Shown here: in pieces, positions 7,784 through 16,254 of the stretch
How positions within the stretch are numbered: position 1 is the first letter of the stretch
Layout: every line of letters begins with the position of its first letter
Source of the DNA: Xanthobacter sp. NM-25
GTDB taxonomy: Bacteria > Pseudomonadota > Alphaproteobacteria > Rhizobiales > Xanthobacteraceae
DNA: 64,000 nt
Reading direction: 5' to 3'
NCBI RefSeq assembly: GCF_022138605.1
Contig: NZ_JACBFS010000001.1
Location: 868,001 to 932,000 of the forward strand
Notes under the pieces: model-generated
What the model saw: only the letters and a program-made list of their open reading frames with translations
Told to the model about the DNA's origin: nothing
Database searches by the model: none
Position numbers and translations under genes: made by a program

Positions 7784-7812
7784 AAAGTACCGACCGCGCG
7801 GGAGCCCGTCAA
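7784..7812 (-). promoter_or_regulatory. Sigma-70-type promoter of the ilv leader
   Basis: On the minus strand TTGACG (7807-7812) and TACTTT (7784-7789) are separated by exactly 17 bases. Transcription would begin near 7777, about 25 bases before the leader-peptide start. Confidence 0.7.
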
Positions 7813-8086
7813 GCACCGATCGCAGCGCCCTCGCCCGCCGGCCGGGCCGGCGCGGCGCGCACCCGCCGCGCGCCTTGAAAAGGCCTTTCACACCAGATAC
7901 CTGCCGTGGCCATGCCGGGTGACCGAGGCGCCGGCCCGGCCGCCGGTAATCAGCGGCGGTGCCGATCGCAGGGCACCCATGCGACCCCTTGGCAACAGTT
8001 CCGCAAGGTTCGCCGCGATATTGCCCCATGTGGATGCTGTGTATATCAAGAAGCCCGCTGGGGGCGGATAAGAGAAGGGCAGCCAG
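7813..8086. other. Rest of the divergent spacer between ilv and the next gene
   Basis: No gene is evident. Around 7849-7874 there is a very GC-rich imperfect inverted repeat. Further right a TGTGTATATC element near 8038-8047 could be part of the promoter of the plus-strand gene at 8087, but I could not match a convincing -35 element. Confidence 0.3.
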
Positions 8087-8572
8087 ATGCGGACAATGAC
8101 GCTCAAGATTGCGGCGGCCGTCGTCGTGAGCGCCGTTTCGGCTTCCGCCGCGTGGGCGGACTGCCAGAGCGATGTGACCTCCCTGCGCTCGGAGCTGGAA
8201 GCCAAGGGCGCGGCCTTGCAGGCGGCGGGCAAGAAGAAGGCGGACCCGCAGACCCTGTGCCCGCTGTTCCGCTCGTTCGCGACGGCCGAGGCCAATTGGG
8301 TGAAGTTCCTGCAATCCAACAAGGATTGGTGCCAGATCCCGGACGAGGCCATCAAGCAGGCCATCGCCAGCAACAAGAAGACCAATCAGGTGCGTGACCA
8401 GGTCTGCAAGGTGGCCGCCACCGGCATGGCGCCGGGCGGTCCGGCCACGCCGCCGCCGCAGGGCTCCATGTCCAGCGCCCTGGGCATCACCACCGGCTAC
8501 AGCATCAGCAAGACGCCCAACGGCCGCAGCGGGGTGTTCGACACACTCAGCGGCAACGCGCTTCAGAAATAG
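8087..8572 (+). CDS. Hypothetical periplasmic protein, 161 residues
   Basis: An N-terminal signal peptide (charged start, hydrophobic stretch, cleavage likely after AAWA) leads to a mature protein with four cysteines, consistent with two disulfides (DCQSD, TLCPLF, DWCQIP, QVCKV). The mature N-terminal half is helical and lysine-rich. The C-terminal 50 residues are rich in Pro, Gly and Ser and probably disordered. GAAGGG about ten bases before ATG 8087 supports the start. I do not recognise the family. It lies eight bases before ubiA and may be cotranscribed with it. Confidence 0.72.
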   Translation: MRTMTLKIAAAVVVSAVSASAAWADCQSDVTSLRSELEAKGAALQAAGKKKADPQTLCPLFRSFATAEANWVKFLQSNKDWCQIPDEAIKQAIASNKKTNQVRDQVCKVAATGMAPGGPATPPPQGSMSSALGITTGYSISKTPNGRSGVFDTLSGNALQK

Positions 8573-8580
8573 GCGCTGCA

Positions 8581-9546
8581 TTGACATCTCAGGAAGGCTC
8601 CCTCGGCCCGACCGTCGCCGACGCCCCGCCGAACAATTGGGTTGATCGGTACGCCCCGGTGGGGGTGAGGCCCTATCTGCACCTGGCGCGACTCGACCGC
8701 CCCATCGGCTCCTGGCTGCTGCTGCTGCCGTGCTGGTGGTCGACGGCGCTGGCCGCGGTGGCCGCCGATGCGCCCTACCCCGACCCGGTGCTGCTGATCC
8801 TGTTCGCCATCGGCGCGGTGGCCATGCGCGGCGCCGGCTGCACCTGGAACGACATCCTCGACCGCAAGATCGACCGCGCGGTGGCGCGCACCCGCAGCCG
8901 GCCCATCGCCAGTGGCGCGGTGAGCGTGCCCGCCGCCTTCGCGTTCCTGCTGTTTCAGGCGCTGGTGGGCCTCGCCGTGCTGCTCAGCCTGCCGCGCTTC
9001 GCGGTCATCACCGGCATCGCCTCCCTCGGCGTGGTGGCGGTCTATCCGCTCATGAAGCGCATCACCTCCGTGCCCCAGCTCACCCTCGGCATCGCCTTTT
9101 CCTGGGGCGCGCTGATGGGCTGGGCGGCGGTGTTCAGCACCATTGCCGACCCGGCGCTGCTGCTGTTCGCCGGCGCTGTGGTGTGGGTGTTCGCCTACGA
9201 CACCATCTATGCGCACCAGGATCGCGAGGACGACGCCATCGTCGGCGTGCGCTCCACCGCCCTGCTGTTCGGCCGCGGCACCGGCCTTGCGGTGGCCCTG
9301 TGCTACACGCTGGTGGTGATCCTGTTCGCGCTCGCCTTCCTGTCCGTGCCCACCGGCCTGTTCTCCATGCTGGGGCTGGTCGGCTTCGCGCTGCATCTGC
9401 GTTGGCAGGTGGCCAAGCTCGACATCGACAATCCGGCCCTGTGCCTGCGCATTTTCAAGTCGAACCGCGACGCCGGGCTGATCCTGTTCGCCGGCCTCTG
9501 CCTCGACACGCTGGCGCCGACCGTGCTCCGCCTGCTGCTCCCCTAG
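8581..9546 (+). CDS. ubiA: 4-hydroxybenzoate polyprenyltransferase
   Basis: This 321-residue integral membrane enzyme attaches the polyprenyl chain to 4-hydroxybenzoate in ubiquinone synthesis. Both Mg-diphosphate motifs are present: CTWNDILDRKID and YDTIYAHQDREDD. Eight or nine hydrophobic segments follow the UbiA pattern. The likely start is TTG 8581, since no ATG or GTG occurs before the conserved region YLHLARLDRPIGSWLLL. The hydrophilic first 30 residues are less certain. Confidence 0.94.
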   Translation: MTSQEGSLGPTVADAPPNNWVDRYAPVGVRPYLHLARLDRPIGSWLLLLPCWWSTALAAVAADAPYPDPVLLILFAIGAVAMRGAGCTWNDILDRKIDRAVARTRSRPIASGAVSVPAAFAFLLFQALVGLAVLLSLPRFAVITGIASLGVVAVYPLMKRITSVPQLTLGIAFSWGALMGWAAVFSTIADPALLLFAGAVVWVFAYDTIYAHQDREDDAIVGVRSTALLFGRGTGLAVALCYTLVVILFALAFLSVPTGLFSMLGLVGFALHLRWQVAKLDIDNPALCLRIFKSNRDAGLILFAGLCLDTLAPTVLRLLLP

Positions 9547-9726
9547 GCATTGCACTATAGTTAGGCAAGCCACCCAGCGCCCCGCGACAAAAAAATTTCG
9601 CGCTTTAAAATCAGCGCATTATGCGATTTCGCGAGCGATTTGCATCGCATTTTGGAGACATTTCATCGGCCGGCGCGACGCAAGGCGCATTGCCATCGCG
9701 GCCGCCTCCTCCTATGTGGCGAAGCC

Positions 9727-10620
9727 ATGAGCGCAGACCCCAACAAAGCCGCGCCTGGCCACGGCTCGCCCGGACCGGCCGACGACCACCGCGACGATGC
9801 CCTTTTGGCCCGCCAGCTGAGCGATGCGGTGGCCGAGGCTGGCGCGCTGGCGCTCTCCATGTTCCGCTCGGGCGTGAAGGCCTGGAGCAAGGACGATCGC
9901 TCGCCGGTGACCGAGGCGGATCTCGCGGTCGACCGTTATCTGCATCAGCGCCTCACCGCCCTCGCCCCCGATTACGGCTGGCTGTCCGAGGAGACCGCCG
10001 ACGCCGCGGCCCGGCTGACGCGCCGCCGGGTCTGGGTGGTGGATCCCATCGACGGCACCCGCGGCTTCATGAACGGCGCGCCCGATTGGGCGGTGTCGGT
10101 GGCGCTGGTGGAGGATGGCCGGCCGCTGCTGGCGGCGCTGTTCGCCCCCATGCTCGAAGAAATGTTCACCGCCCGTCGCGGCGCCGGCGCTCATCGCAAC
10201 GGCTCGGCGCTCACCGCCGGCCAGCGCGCCGATCTGGCGGGCGCGCGGGCCGCTGGCCCCAGCGAGGCCCTCGACCGGCTGGCCGCCGCGGCCGCCATCA
10301 CCCGCATGCCGCGCGGCCATTCCCTGGCCCTGCGCCTCGCCCGGGTGGCCACCGACGAGGTGGACGTGGCGGTCTCGCGCGCCGACAGCCACGACTGGGA
10401 CCTGGCGGCCGCCGATCTGGTGGTGGAGGAGGCCCGCGGCCGCCTCACCACCCTGGACGATGCGCCCCTCATCTATAACCGGGCCACTCCGCGTCACGCC
10501 GCCTTGGTATGCGCGGGTATCCGGCTTCACGGCCCTGCCATGGCCGCGGCCCGCAGCGGCACGGCGCCCGACGCCGCGCCACCCCTCTCTCCCGTGACCA
10601 CCCATTCGGACACGCCATGA
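9727..10620 (+). CDS. cysQ: 3'(2'),5'-bisphosphate nucleotidase, inositol monophosphatase family
   Basis: The 297-residue protein carries the metal and substrate motifs of the Li-sensitive phosphatase superfamily: EETAD, WVVDPIDGTRGFMNG and HDWDLAAADLVVEEA. CysQ enzymes remove phosphate from the 3'-phosphoadenosine by-product of sulfate assimilation. Histidinol-phosphatase and inositol-phosphatase members look alike, so substrate is assigned mainly by the DUF4170 neighbour, which overlaps its stop codon (ATGA). ATG 9727 is preferred over an upstream ATG at 9640 because the added residues look non-coding. The 180 bases upstream contain AT-rich segments likely to hold the promoter. Confidence 0.85.
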   Translation: MSADPNKAAPGHGSPGPADDHRDDALLARQLSDAVAEAGALALSMFRSGVKAWSKDDRSPVTEADLAVDRYLHQRLTALAPDYGWLSEETADAAARLTRRRVWVVDPIDGTRGFMNGAPDWAVSVALVEDGRPLLAALFAPMLEEMFTARRGAGAHRNGSALTAGQRADLAGARAAGPSEALDRLAAAAAITRMPRGHSLALRLARVATDEVDVAVSRADSHDWDLAAADLVVEEARGRLTTLDDAPLIYNRATPRHAALVCAGIRLHGPAMAAARSGTAPDAAPPLSPVTTHSDTP

Positions 10621-10868
10621 CCACCTCAACACCCTCGAAACAGCTGCCTCACCTCGTGTTCGGCGGCGAGCTGACGGACATTCACGGCACCGACTTCAAG
10701 GACCTGTCGAAGATCGACATCGTCGGCATCTTCCCGGACTACGCCAGCGCCGCGGCGGCCTGGAAGGCGAAGTCGCAGCAGACCGTGGACAATGCCATGA
10801 TGCGGTATTTCGTCGTCCACCTGCATCGCCTGCTCGATCCCGAGACCGGCAAGGCGCACGGCGAGTGA
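10617..10868 (+). CDS. DUF4170 family protein, 83 residues
   Basis: A small soluble protein with the pattern HLVFGGELTDIHGTDFKDLSKIDIVGIFPDYASAAAAWKAK (given in part), typical of DUF4170. Its function is unknown. The start ATG overlaps the cysQ stop in ATGA, indicating coupled translation. An intrinsic terminator follows 40 bases after the stop, so cysQ and this gene probably form one unit. Confidence 0.85.
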   Translation: MTTSTPSKQLPHLVFGGELTDIHGTDFKDLSKIDIVGIFPDYASAAAAWKAKSQQTVDNAMMRYFVVHLHRLLDPETGKAHGE

Positions 10869-10908
10869 TCGGGCGCCGCGACGCGCCCCTCCGGCCCGCG
10901 TGATCTCC

Positions 10909-10942
10909 ACAGCACGGGTGGTGAAAGCCCCGCCCGTGCTGT
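10909..10942 (+). terminator. Intrinsic terminator after DUF4170
   Basis: ACAGCACGGG pairs with CCCGTGCTGT around a 14-base loop and is followed by TGTGCTTTG. It separates the cysQ unit from the lipid A genes. Confidence 0.65.
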
Positions 10943-11036
10943 TGTGCTTTGACTGCCGCGCACAAGCGGCTATGGATGGCGCGGTGCATCGCCCTCCCTG
11001 GCGGTGTGCGTCTCACGACAGCGAGCAAAAAGAACA

Positions 11037-11753
11037 ATGTGGCGGCGATTGAGGACCAACCGCGCGTTCCAGGTCGCGGCTGGGACTACCTTTGCGCAAT
11101 ATTTCAAGTTTGTGGCGCACACGACGCGGTTCGTGATCGAGCCGCCCGACATCTTCGAGACCATCGACGAGCGCATGCCGGTCATCATGACCTTCTGGCA
11201 TGGACAGCACTTCCTCACGCCCTTCGCCATGAAGCCGCATCACCAGGCGAAGGTGCTCATCTCCCGCCATGCCGATGCGCAGATCAATGCCATCGCCGCC
11301 GAAAAGCTGGGCGTAGGCACCATCCGCGGCTCCGGCGCCACCTCCAGGCGCGACTTCCACCGCAAGGGTGGCGTGTCCGCCACCTATGAGATCCTGGCGA
11401 CGCTGGAAGCCGGCATCAATGTGGCGATGACCGCCGATGTCCCCAAGATTGCCCGCAAGGTGGGGATGGGTGTCGTTACTATTGCACGGTATTCAGGACG
11501 GCCTATCATCCCGCTCGCCATGGCCACCGGAAACCGTATCACCTTGAAAAGCTGGGATCGGGCCAGCCTCAACCTGCCGTTCAGCCGGGGTGCGGCGGTG
11601 GTGGGCGAGCCTGTGTTCGTCGCCCGCGATGCGGATGATGCGGCGCTCGCCGCGGCGCGCGATCTGCTGCAGTCGCGGCTCGAGGCCATCACCGCGCGGG
11701 CCGAGGCGCTGGCCCGGGGCACCGCGAAGCCGGAGGGGGCTCCGCGCGTATGA
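11037..11753 (+). CDS. Lysophospholipid acyltransferase family protein (DUF374)
   Basis: The roughly 238-residue protein belongs to the DUF374 branch of the acyltransferase superfamily, marked by TFWHGQHFLTPFAMK near the N-terminus and ADVPKIARKVGMGVVTIARYSGRPIIP in the middle (given in part). Members sit next to waaA and lpxK in many Rhizobiales and are presumed to acylate a lipid A or phospholipid intermediate at the inner membrane; the exact acceptor is unknown. ATG 11037 matches the conserved beginning; GTG 11004 is an upstream alternative without a ribosome site. Its stop overlaps the waaA start (ATGA). Confidence 0.85.
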   Translation: MWRRLRTNRAFQVAAGTTFAQYFKFVAHTTRFVIEPPDIFETIDERMPVIMTFWHGQHFLTPFAMKPHHQAKVLISRHADAQINAIAAEKLGVGTIRGSGATSRRDFHRKGGVSATYEILATLEAGINVAMTADVPKIARKVGMGVVTIARYSGRPIIPLAMATGNRITLKSWDRASLNLPFSRGAAVVGEPVFVARDADDAALAAARDLLQSRLEAITARAEALARGTAKPEGAPRV

Positions 11754-13048
11754 AGCGATCCCGCGCGCTGCCTGTCCCCCTCCGCCTCTACCGCGGCGCC
11801 AGCTCGGCCGCCGCGCTGCTGACCCCGGCCTGGCTGAGCTACCGCGTGCGCAAGGGCAAGGAAGATCCCGAGCGGCTCTCCGAGCGCCGGGGCTATCCCA
11901 GCGCCGAACGACCCGAAGGCCCGCTGATCTGGGTGCACGGCGCCAGCGTCGGCGAAGTCAATTGCGTGCTGCCGCTGATCGAGCGCCTGCGGCAGCGGGG
12001 ATTCGAGGTGCTGCTGACCTCGGGCACCCTCACCTCCAGCCGGGTGGCCGCCCATCGGGCGCCGGACGGCGTCATCCACCAGTTCGTGCCACTGGATGCG
12101 GCCGGCTTCGTGCGCCGCTTTCTCGACCACTGGCAGCCCGACCTGGTGCTGCTGGCGGAATCCGAATTGTGGCCGAACCTGTTGTCGGAACTCAGCCGCC
12201 GCGACACCCCCACGGTGCTCGTCAACGGCCGGCTGTCGCCGCGCTCGGCCCGCCGCTGGAGCCGCCTGAAGGGCAGCGCCCGCGCCCTGCTCCGCCGGGT
12301 CGACCTGTGCCTCGCCCAGAGCGAGGAGGACGGCGGGCGCTTCCGCGCGCTCGGCGCCGAGCGGGTGGAAGTGTGCGGCAACCTCAAGTTCGATGTCCCA
12401 CCGCCGGCGGTGGACGGCGCCGATTTCGACGAATTCGCCCGCGCCCTCGGCCCCCGGCCCCTGCTGCTGGCGGCCTCCACCCATCCGGGCGAGGATGAGG
12501 TGGTGATGGCCGCGCACGGCCTGCTGCGCCAGCAGATGCCGGATCTGCTCACGGTGATCGTACCGCGCCATCCCGAGCGGGGCGATTCCATCGTCGGCCT
12601 GGCCGACGCCGCCGGCTGGGCCGCCGCGCAGCGCAGCCGTGACGAACTGCCCGCCCCCGACGCCGACCTTTATGTGGCCGATACCCTCGGCGAGCTCGGT
12701 CTGTTCTACCGTCTGGCACCGGTGTCGTTCGTCGGTGGTTCGCTGGTGCCGCGCGGCGGCCAGAACCCCATCGAGGCCATCAAGCTCGGCAGCGTGGTGT
12801 TGCACGGCCCCCACGTGGGCAATTTCGCCGACACCTATGGCCAGCTGGATGCCCAATACGGCGCCCTGCCGGTCAGCGACGCGGATTCCCTGGCACGCAC
12901 GGCCTTTGCCCTGATGCATGATCCCGAACTGCGTGCCCAGGCGGCGAGCCAGGGTCAGAAGACGCTCGAAGCCCTCGGCGGCGCGCTGGAGCACACGCTG
13001 CACGCCATCGAGCCCTATCTCATCCAGATCCGCCTGCAGCACCGATGA
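11750..13048 (+). CDS. waaA: 3-deoxy-D-manno-octulosonic acid (Kdo) transferase
   Basis: The 432-residue, inner-membrane-anchored glycosyltransferase adds Kdo to lipid IVA. The N-terminal hydrophobic anchor (about residues 15-30), the glycosyltransferase-N region with WVHGASVGEV (the catalytic glutamate lies here) and the C-terminal donor-binding half with FVGGSLVPRGGQNPIEA are all present. The start overlaps the previous stop by ATGA, and the end overlaps lpxK the same way, so acyltransferase, waaA and lpxK form a translationally coupled operon. Confidence 0.96.
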   Translation: MKRSRALPVPLRLYRGASSAAALLTPAWLSYRVRKGKEDPERLSERRGYPSAERPEGPLIWVHGASVGEVNCVLPLIERLRQRGFEVLLTSGTLTSSRVAAHRAPDGVIHQFVPLDAAGFVRRFLDHWQPDLVLLAESELWPNLLSELSRRDTPTVLVNGRLSPRSARRWSRLKGSARALLRRVDLCLAQSEEDGGRFRALGAERVEVCGNLKFDVPPPAVDGADFDEFARALGPRPLLLAASTHPGEDEVVMAAHGLLRQQMPDLLTVIVPRHPERGDSIVGLADAAGWAAAQRSRDELPAPDADLYVADTLGELGLFYRLAPVSFVGGSLVPRGGQNPIEAIKLGSVVLHGPHVGNFADTYGQLDAQYGALPVSDADSLARTAFALMHDPELRAQAASQGQKTLEALGGALEHTLHAIEPYLIQIRLQHR

Positions 13049-14079
13049 CCGCGCGGGCGCCAGCCTTCTGGTGGCGCGCGCCGGGCTGGGCGGCGCACCT
13101 GCTGGCGCCCATCGGCGCGGTGATCGGCGCCTTCACCCTGCGCCGCATGGCCCGACCGGGCGGCGCGGCGCCGCTGCCGGTCATCTGCATCGGCAACCCC
13201 ACCGTCGGCGGCGCCGGCAAGACGCCCACCGCTCTGTGGTGCCTCGAGCGCCTCACCACCGCGGGCGCCCGGCCGTTCGCCCTGCTGCGCGGCCATGGCG
13301 GCGCCATCACCACGCCCACCGAGGTGGATCCCGCCCACCACGATGCCAACGCAGTGGGCGACGAGGCGCTGCTGCTGGCCGCCCATGCGCCGACCATCGT
13401 CGCCGGCGGCGATCGGCTCGGCGGCGCCCAACTGGCCGCCGCCCGCGGCGCCACCCATGTGGTGATGGACGACGGCTTTCAGAATCCCAGCCTCGCCAAG
13501 GACGTGAGCGTGCTGGTGGTGGATGGGGAAGTGGGCGTCGGCAACGGTTACGTGCTGCCCGCCGGCCCCCTCAGGGCGCCCCTCGCCCCGCAGATCGCGC
13601 GGGCTGACGCGGTGCTGCTGATCGGCGGCGGCGCGGCGGGAGAGGCGGTCGCGGACTGTGCCCTCGGCCTCGGCAAGACGGTGCTGCGCGGGCGGTTGGC
13701 GCCGGCGCCGGACAGCATCGACGCGTTGCGGGGCATGCCGCTCCATGCGGTCGCCGGCATCGGCCGGCCGGACAAATTCTTTGCCACCCTGGAGCGGGCC
13801 GGATTGAACGTGGTGGCGCGCACCGCCTTCGCCGATCACCACCGCTTCACGCGGGCGGAGATCGAAGCGCTGATCGCTGGCGCCCAAGGCGCCCGGCTCG
13901 TAACCACAACCAAGGATATGGCCCGGCTGGCGACACCGGAACTGCGGGATATGCGGGCGCACTTCACCGCCGTGCCGGTGACCCTGGAACTGGGCCAGCC
14001 CGCCGCCTTCGATGCGCTGTTGCGCCTCGCCGCCCGCCGCTTCGAGGCCCGGATCGCGTCACCTGCCACCGAAGACTGA
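13045..14079 (+). CDS. lpxK: Tetraacyldisaccharide 4'-kinase
   Basis: The 344-residue membrane-associated kinase phosphorylates the 4' position of the lipid A disaccharide. The P-loop reads GNPTVGGAGKT (residues 50-60), preceded by a hydrophobic N-terminal segment. VMDDGFQNPSLAKD is the second LpxK signature. Translation is coupled to waaA by ATGA. Downstream, a convergent DUF2093 gene ends the block. Confidence 0.96.
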   Translation: MTARAPAFWWRAPGWAAHLLAPIGAVIGAFTLRRMARPGGAAPLPVICIGNPTVGGAGKTPTALWCLERLTTAGARPFALLRGHGGAITTPTEVDPAHHDANAVGDEALLLAAHAPTIVAGGDRLGGAQLAAARGATHVVMDDGFQNPSLAKDVSVLVVDGEVGVGNGYVLPAGPLRAPLAPQIARADAVLLIGGGAAGEAVADCALGLGKTVLRGRLAPAPDSIDALRGMPLHAVAGIGRPDKFFATLERAGLNVVARTAFADHHRFTRAEIEALIAGAQGARLVTTTKDMARLATPELRDMRAHFTAVPVTLELGQPAAFDALLRLAARRFEARIASPATED

Positions 14080-14154
14080 CCCGCCGCCGACAGCCCCGCG
14101 CTTTTGCGCTCCGGGTCGGCCGAAGACCTCAAGCCTCGGGCCGGCCGCTGGATT

Positions 14155-14382
14155 TCAGGCCTCGGGCCGGCCGGCCTCGCGCATGCGGGCGAGCACCGCC
14201 TCGGGGCCGGAATAGGCCTCCTGCAGATCGACGCTCCAATAGCGCAGGTCGTCGAGGGGGATGATCTGCCCGGTCACCGCGCAGCGCACGAAGCTGCCGG
14301 GACGCACGATGCGGAATTCACCATCGAGATAGCGCAGCTCCGCCTCGCCGTTGGGATCGGGGAAGCGTTCAAATCGGTTCAT
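14155..14382 (-). CDS. DUF2093 family protein, 75 residues
   Basis: This small protein has the conserved pattern RYLDGEFRIVRPGSFVRCAV followed by IPLDDLRYWSV, the mark of DUF2093, an alphaproteobacterial family of unknown function. ATG 14382 gives the usual MNRFER start. ATG 14418 in the same frame would add 12 residues with a weaker upstream site. It is transcribed towards lpxK and follows xseA on the minus strand. Confidence 0.85.
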   Translation of the reverse strand: MNRFERFPDPNGEAELRYLDGEFRIVRPGSFVRCAVTGQIIPLDDLRYWSVDLQEAYSGPEAVLARMREAGRPEA

Positions 14383-14477
14383 CACGTCACGCAAGATCCT
14401 GAAGAGGATATTTAACATAGTGCTTTGCCCACGCGGGCGAAAGAGGCCCGGCAAATGTCTCGCCCGCCAGAGTTGTC

Positions 14478-16073
14478 TCAGCGGTCGAACAAGGTCGGCC
14501 CGGGATCGGGCTTGCGGGCCCGTCGCGCCGGCGCCTTGCGGGCCGGCACCGGGGCCACCGCCGGCGTGCCGTCGGCGGTGAGGGTGTCCGCCGCCACATG
14601 ACCATCGGCGAACTGAAGGTCGATGCGGGCGCCCGGCGCCAGCGCCGCCGCTCGGCGCACCGGCCGGCCCTCCCCATCGCGCACCAGCGCGAAGCCGCGA
14701 TCCAGCACCCCGTGGTAGGACAGCGCCGACAAGAGCTGGGCGAGGCTGCCCAGGTGGCGACGCCGCTCGCGCACCCCCGCCGAAACCAGAAAGCGCGCCC
14801 GGCCGATCAATTCGTCGAGCCGCCGATCATGCCGGGACAGGGCATCGCGCTGCACCGCGCCCACGGCCTGCAGACGGCCCATGGCGCTGTCGAGCCGGTC
14901 GCGCGCGCGACGCAGGCCGATCGCCGAGGCCCGCGCCAGCCGCCCCTCCAGATCGCGCAGCCCCATTCCCGCCTGGCGGCAGCGCTGGCGCAGGGTCGCT
15001 GGCGACAGGCGGGCGGACGCCGCGGTCAATCGCAGCCGGTGGGCGTCGGCATTGGCCTTGAGCGCCCGCGGCAGGCGATCGCCCACCCCGTCCAGCCGCT
15101 GACGGGGAATGGCGAACAGATCCTCCGCCGTCGGCAGCAGCCGCGCCAGGGCCCGCAGATCCGCGCGCCGGCGCTCCAGAAGGCGGATCGGGCTTGCCGC
15201 CAGGCGTGCGCCCAGTCCTTCCACCGCCGCGATCAGATCGGACCGCACCGGCACCACCATCTCCGCCGCGGCGGTGGGGGTGGGCGCGCGCACGTCGGCG
15301 GCGAAATCGATGAGGGTGACATCGGTCTCATGGCCGACGGCCGAAACCAGGGGAATGCGACTGTCGGCCGCCGCGCGCACCACCGCTTCCTCGGAGAAGC
15401 CCAGAAGGTCCTCCAGCGAGCCGCCGCCGCGCGCCACCACGATCACATCGGGGCGCGGCACCGGGCCGTGCTCCGGCAGCGCGTTGAAGCCGCGGATGGC
15501 GGCGGCCACCTCGGCGCCGGAGGTGTCGCCCTGTACCCGCACCGGCCACACCAGGACCCGGCGCGGAAAGCGATCGGCCAGACGGTGGAGAATGTCGCGG
15601 ATCACCGCCCCGGTGGGCGAGGTGACGACGCCGATCACCCGCGGCAGATAGGGCAGCTCCTGCTTGCGGGCGGCATCGAACAGGCCTTCGGCGGCGAGCC
15701 GGCGCTTGCGCTCCTCCAGCATGGCCATGATGGCGCCGGCGCCGGCGAACTCCATCTGCTCGATGACGATCTGGTAGCCCGACTTGCCCGGATAGGTGGT
15801 GAGGCGGCCGATGGCCACCACCTCCAGCCCCTCCTCCGGCCGCACCCGAAGGCGGGAGAAGCTGCCCTTCCACACCACCGCGTCGAGCCGGGCGCCGACG
15901 TCCTTGAGGCTGAAATAAGCGTGGCCCGAGGAATGGGGCCCGCGATAGCCGGAGATTTCGCCGCGCACCCGCACATAGCCGAACGCCTCCTCCACCGTCC
16001 GCTTGAGGGCGGCGGAGAGCTCGGAAACACTCCATTCGGGCGCATTGGCGCGCGGCTCGGCAGTCTCGACCAT
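14478..16073 (-). CDS. xseA: Exodeoxyribonuclease VII large subunit
   Basis: The 531-residue subunit has an N-terminal OB fold (SVSELSAALKRTVEE through RLRVRPEEGLEV) and the catalytic domain with GVVTSPTGAVIRDI, RGGGSLEDLLGFSEE and ISLVSAVGHETD-type motifs, then a long arginine- and alanine-rich helical region expected to form the coiled coil that recruits the small subunits. The enzyme degrades single-stranded DNA in repair. xseB is not adjacent. A basic C-terminal tail (PARKAPARRARKPDPG) is an extension. Confidence 0.95.
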   Translation of the reverse strand: MVETAEPRANAPEWSVSELSAALKRTVEEAFGYVRVRGEISGYRGPHSSGHAYFSLKDVGARLDAVVWKGSFSRLRVRPEEGLEVVAIGRLTTYPGKSGYQIVIEQMEFAGAGAIMAMLEERKRRLAAEGLFDAARKQELPYLPRVIGVVTSPTGAVIRDILHRLADRFPRRVLVWPVRVQGDTSGAEVAAAIRGFNALPEHGPVPRPDVIVVARGGGSLEDLLGFSEEAVVRAAADSRIPLVSAVGHETDVTLIDFAADVRAPTPTAAAEMVVPVRSDLIAAVEGLGARLAASPIRLLERRRADLRALARLLPTAEDLFAIPRQRLDGVGDRLPRALKANADAHRLRLTAASARLSPATLRQRCRQAGMGLRDLEGRLARASAIGLRRARDRLDSAMGRLQAVGAVQRDALSRHDRRLDELIGRARFLVSAGVRERRRHLGSLAQLLSALSYHGVLDRGFALVRDGEGRPVRRAAALAPGARIDLQFADGHVAADTLTADGTPAVAPVPARKAPARRARKPDPGPTLFDR

Positions 16074-16254
16074 CGAATCAGTCTACAGGATCACGAAAGG
16101 TCTTGAGCATAACGCGGTGCTCCCCTATGCGGCGAGCGCAGAGCCGAAGCTCTTGTTTGCTCCGGCGTGAGCCGATAGCGAAGAGCCGACAACCTGACAT
16201 CAGACCGGCCGCACCGCACGGCCGATCCAACAACAAGCATGGAGTGGAGGGCGG

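Noticed and set aside
16074..16254. Purine riboswitch before purD
   Set aside because: No purine-aptamer core is recognisable in the 180-base spacer.
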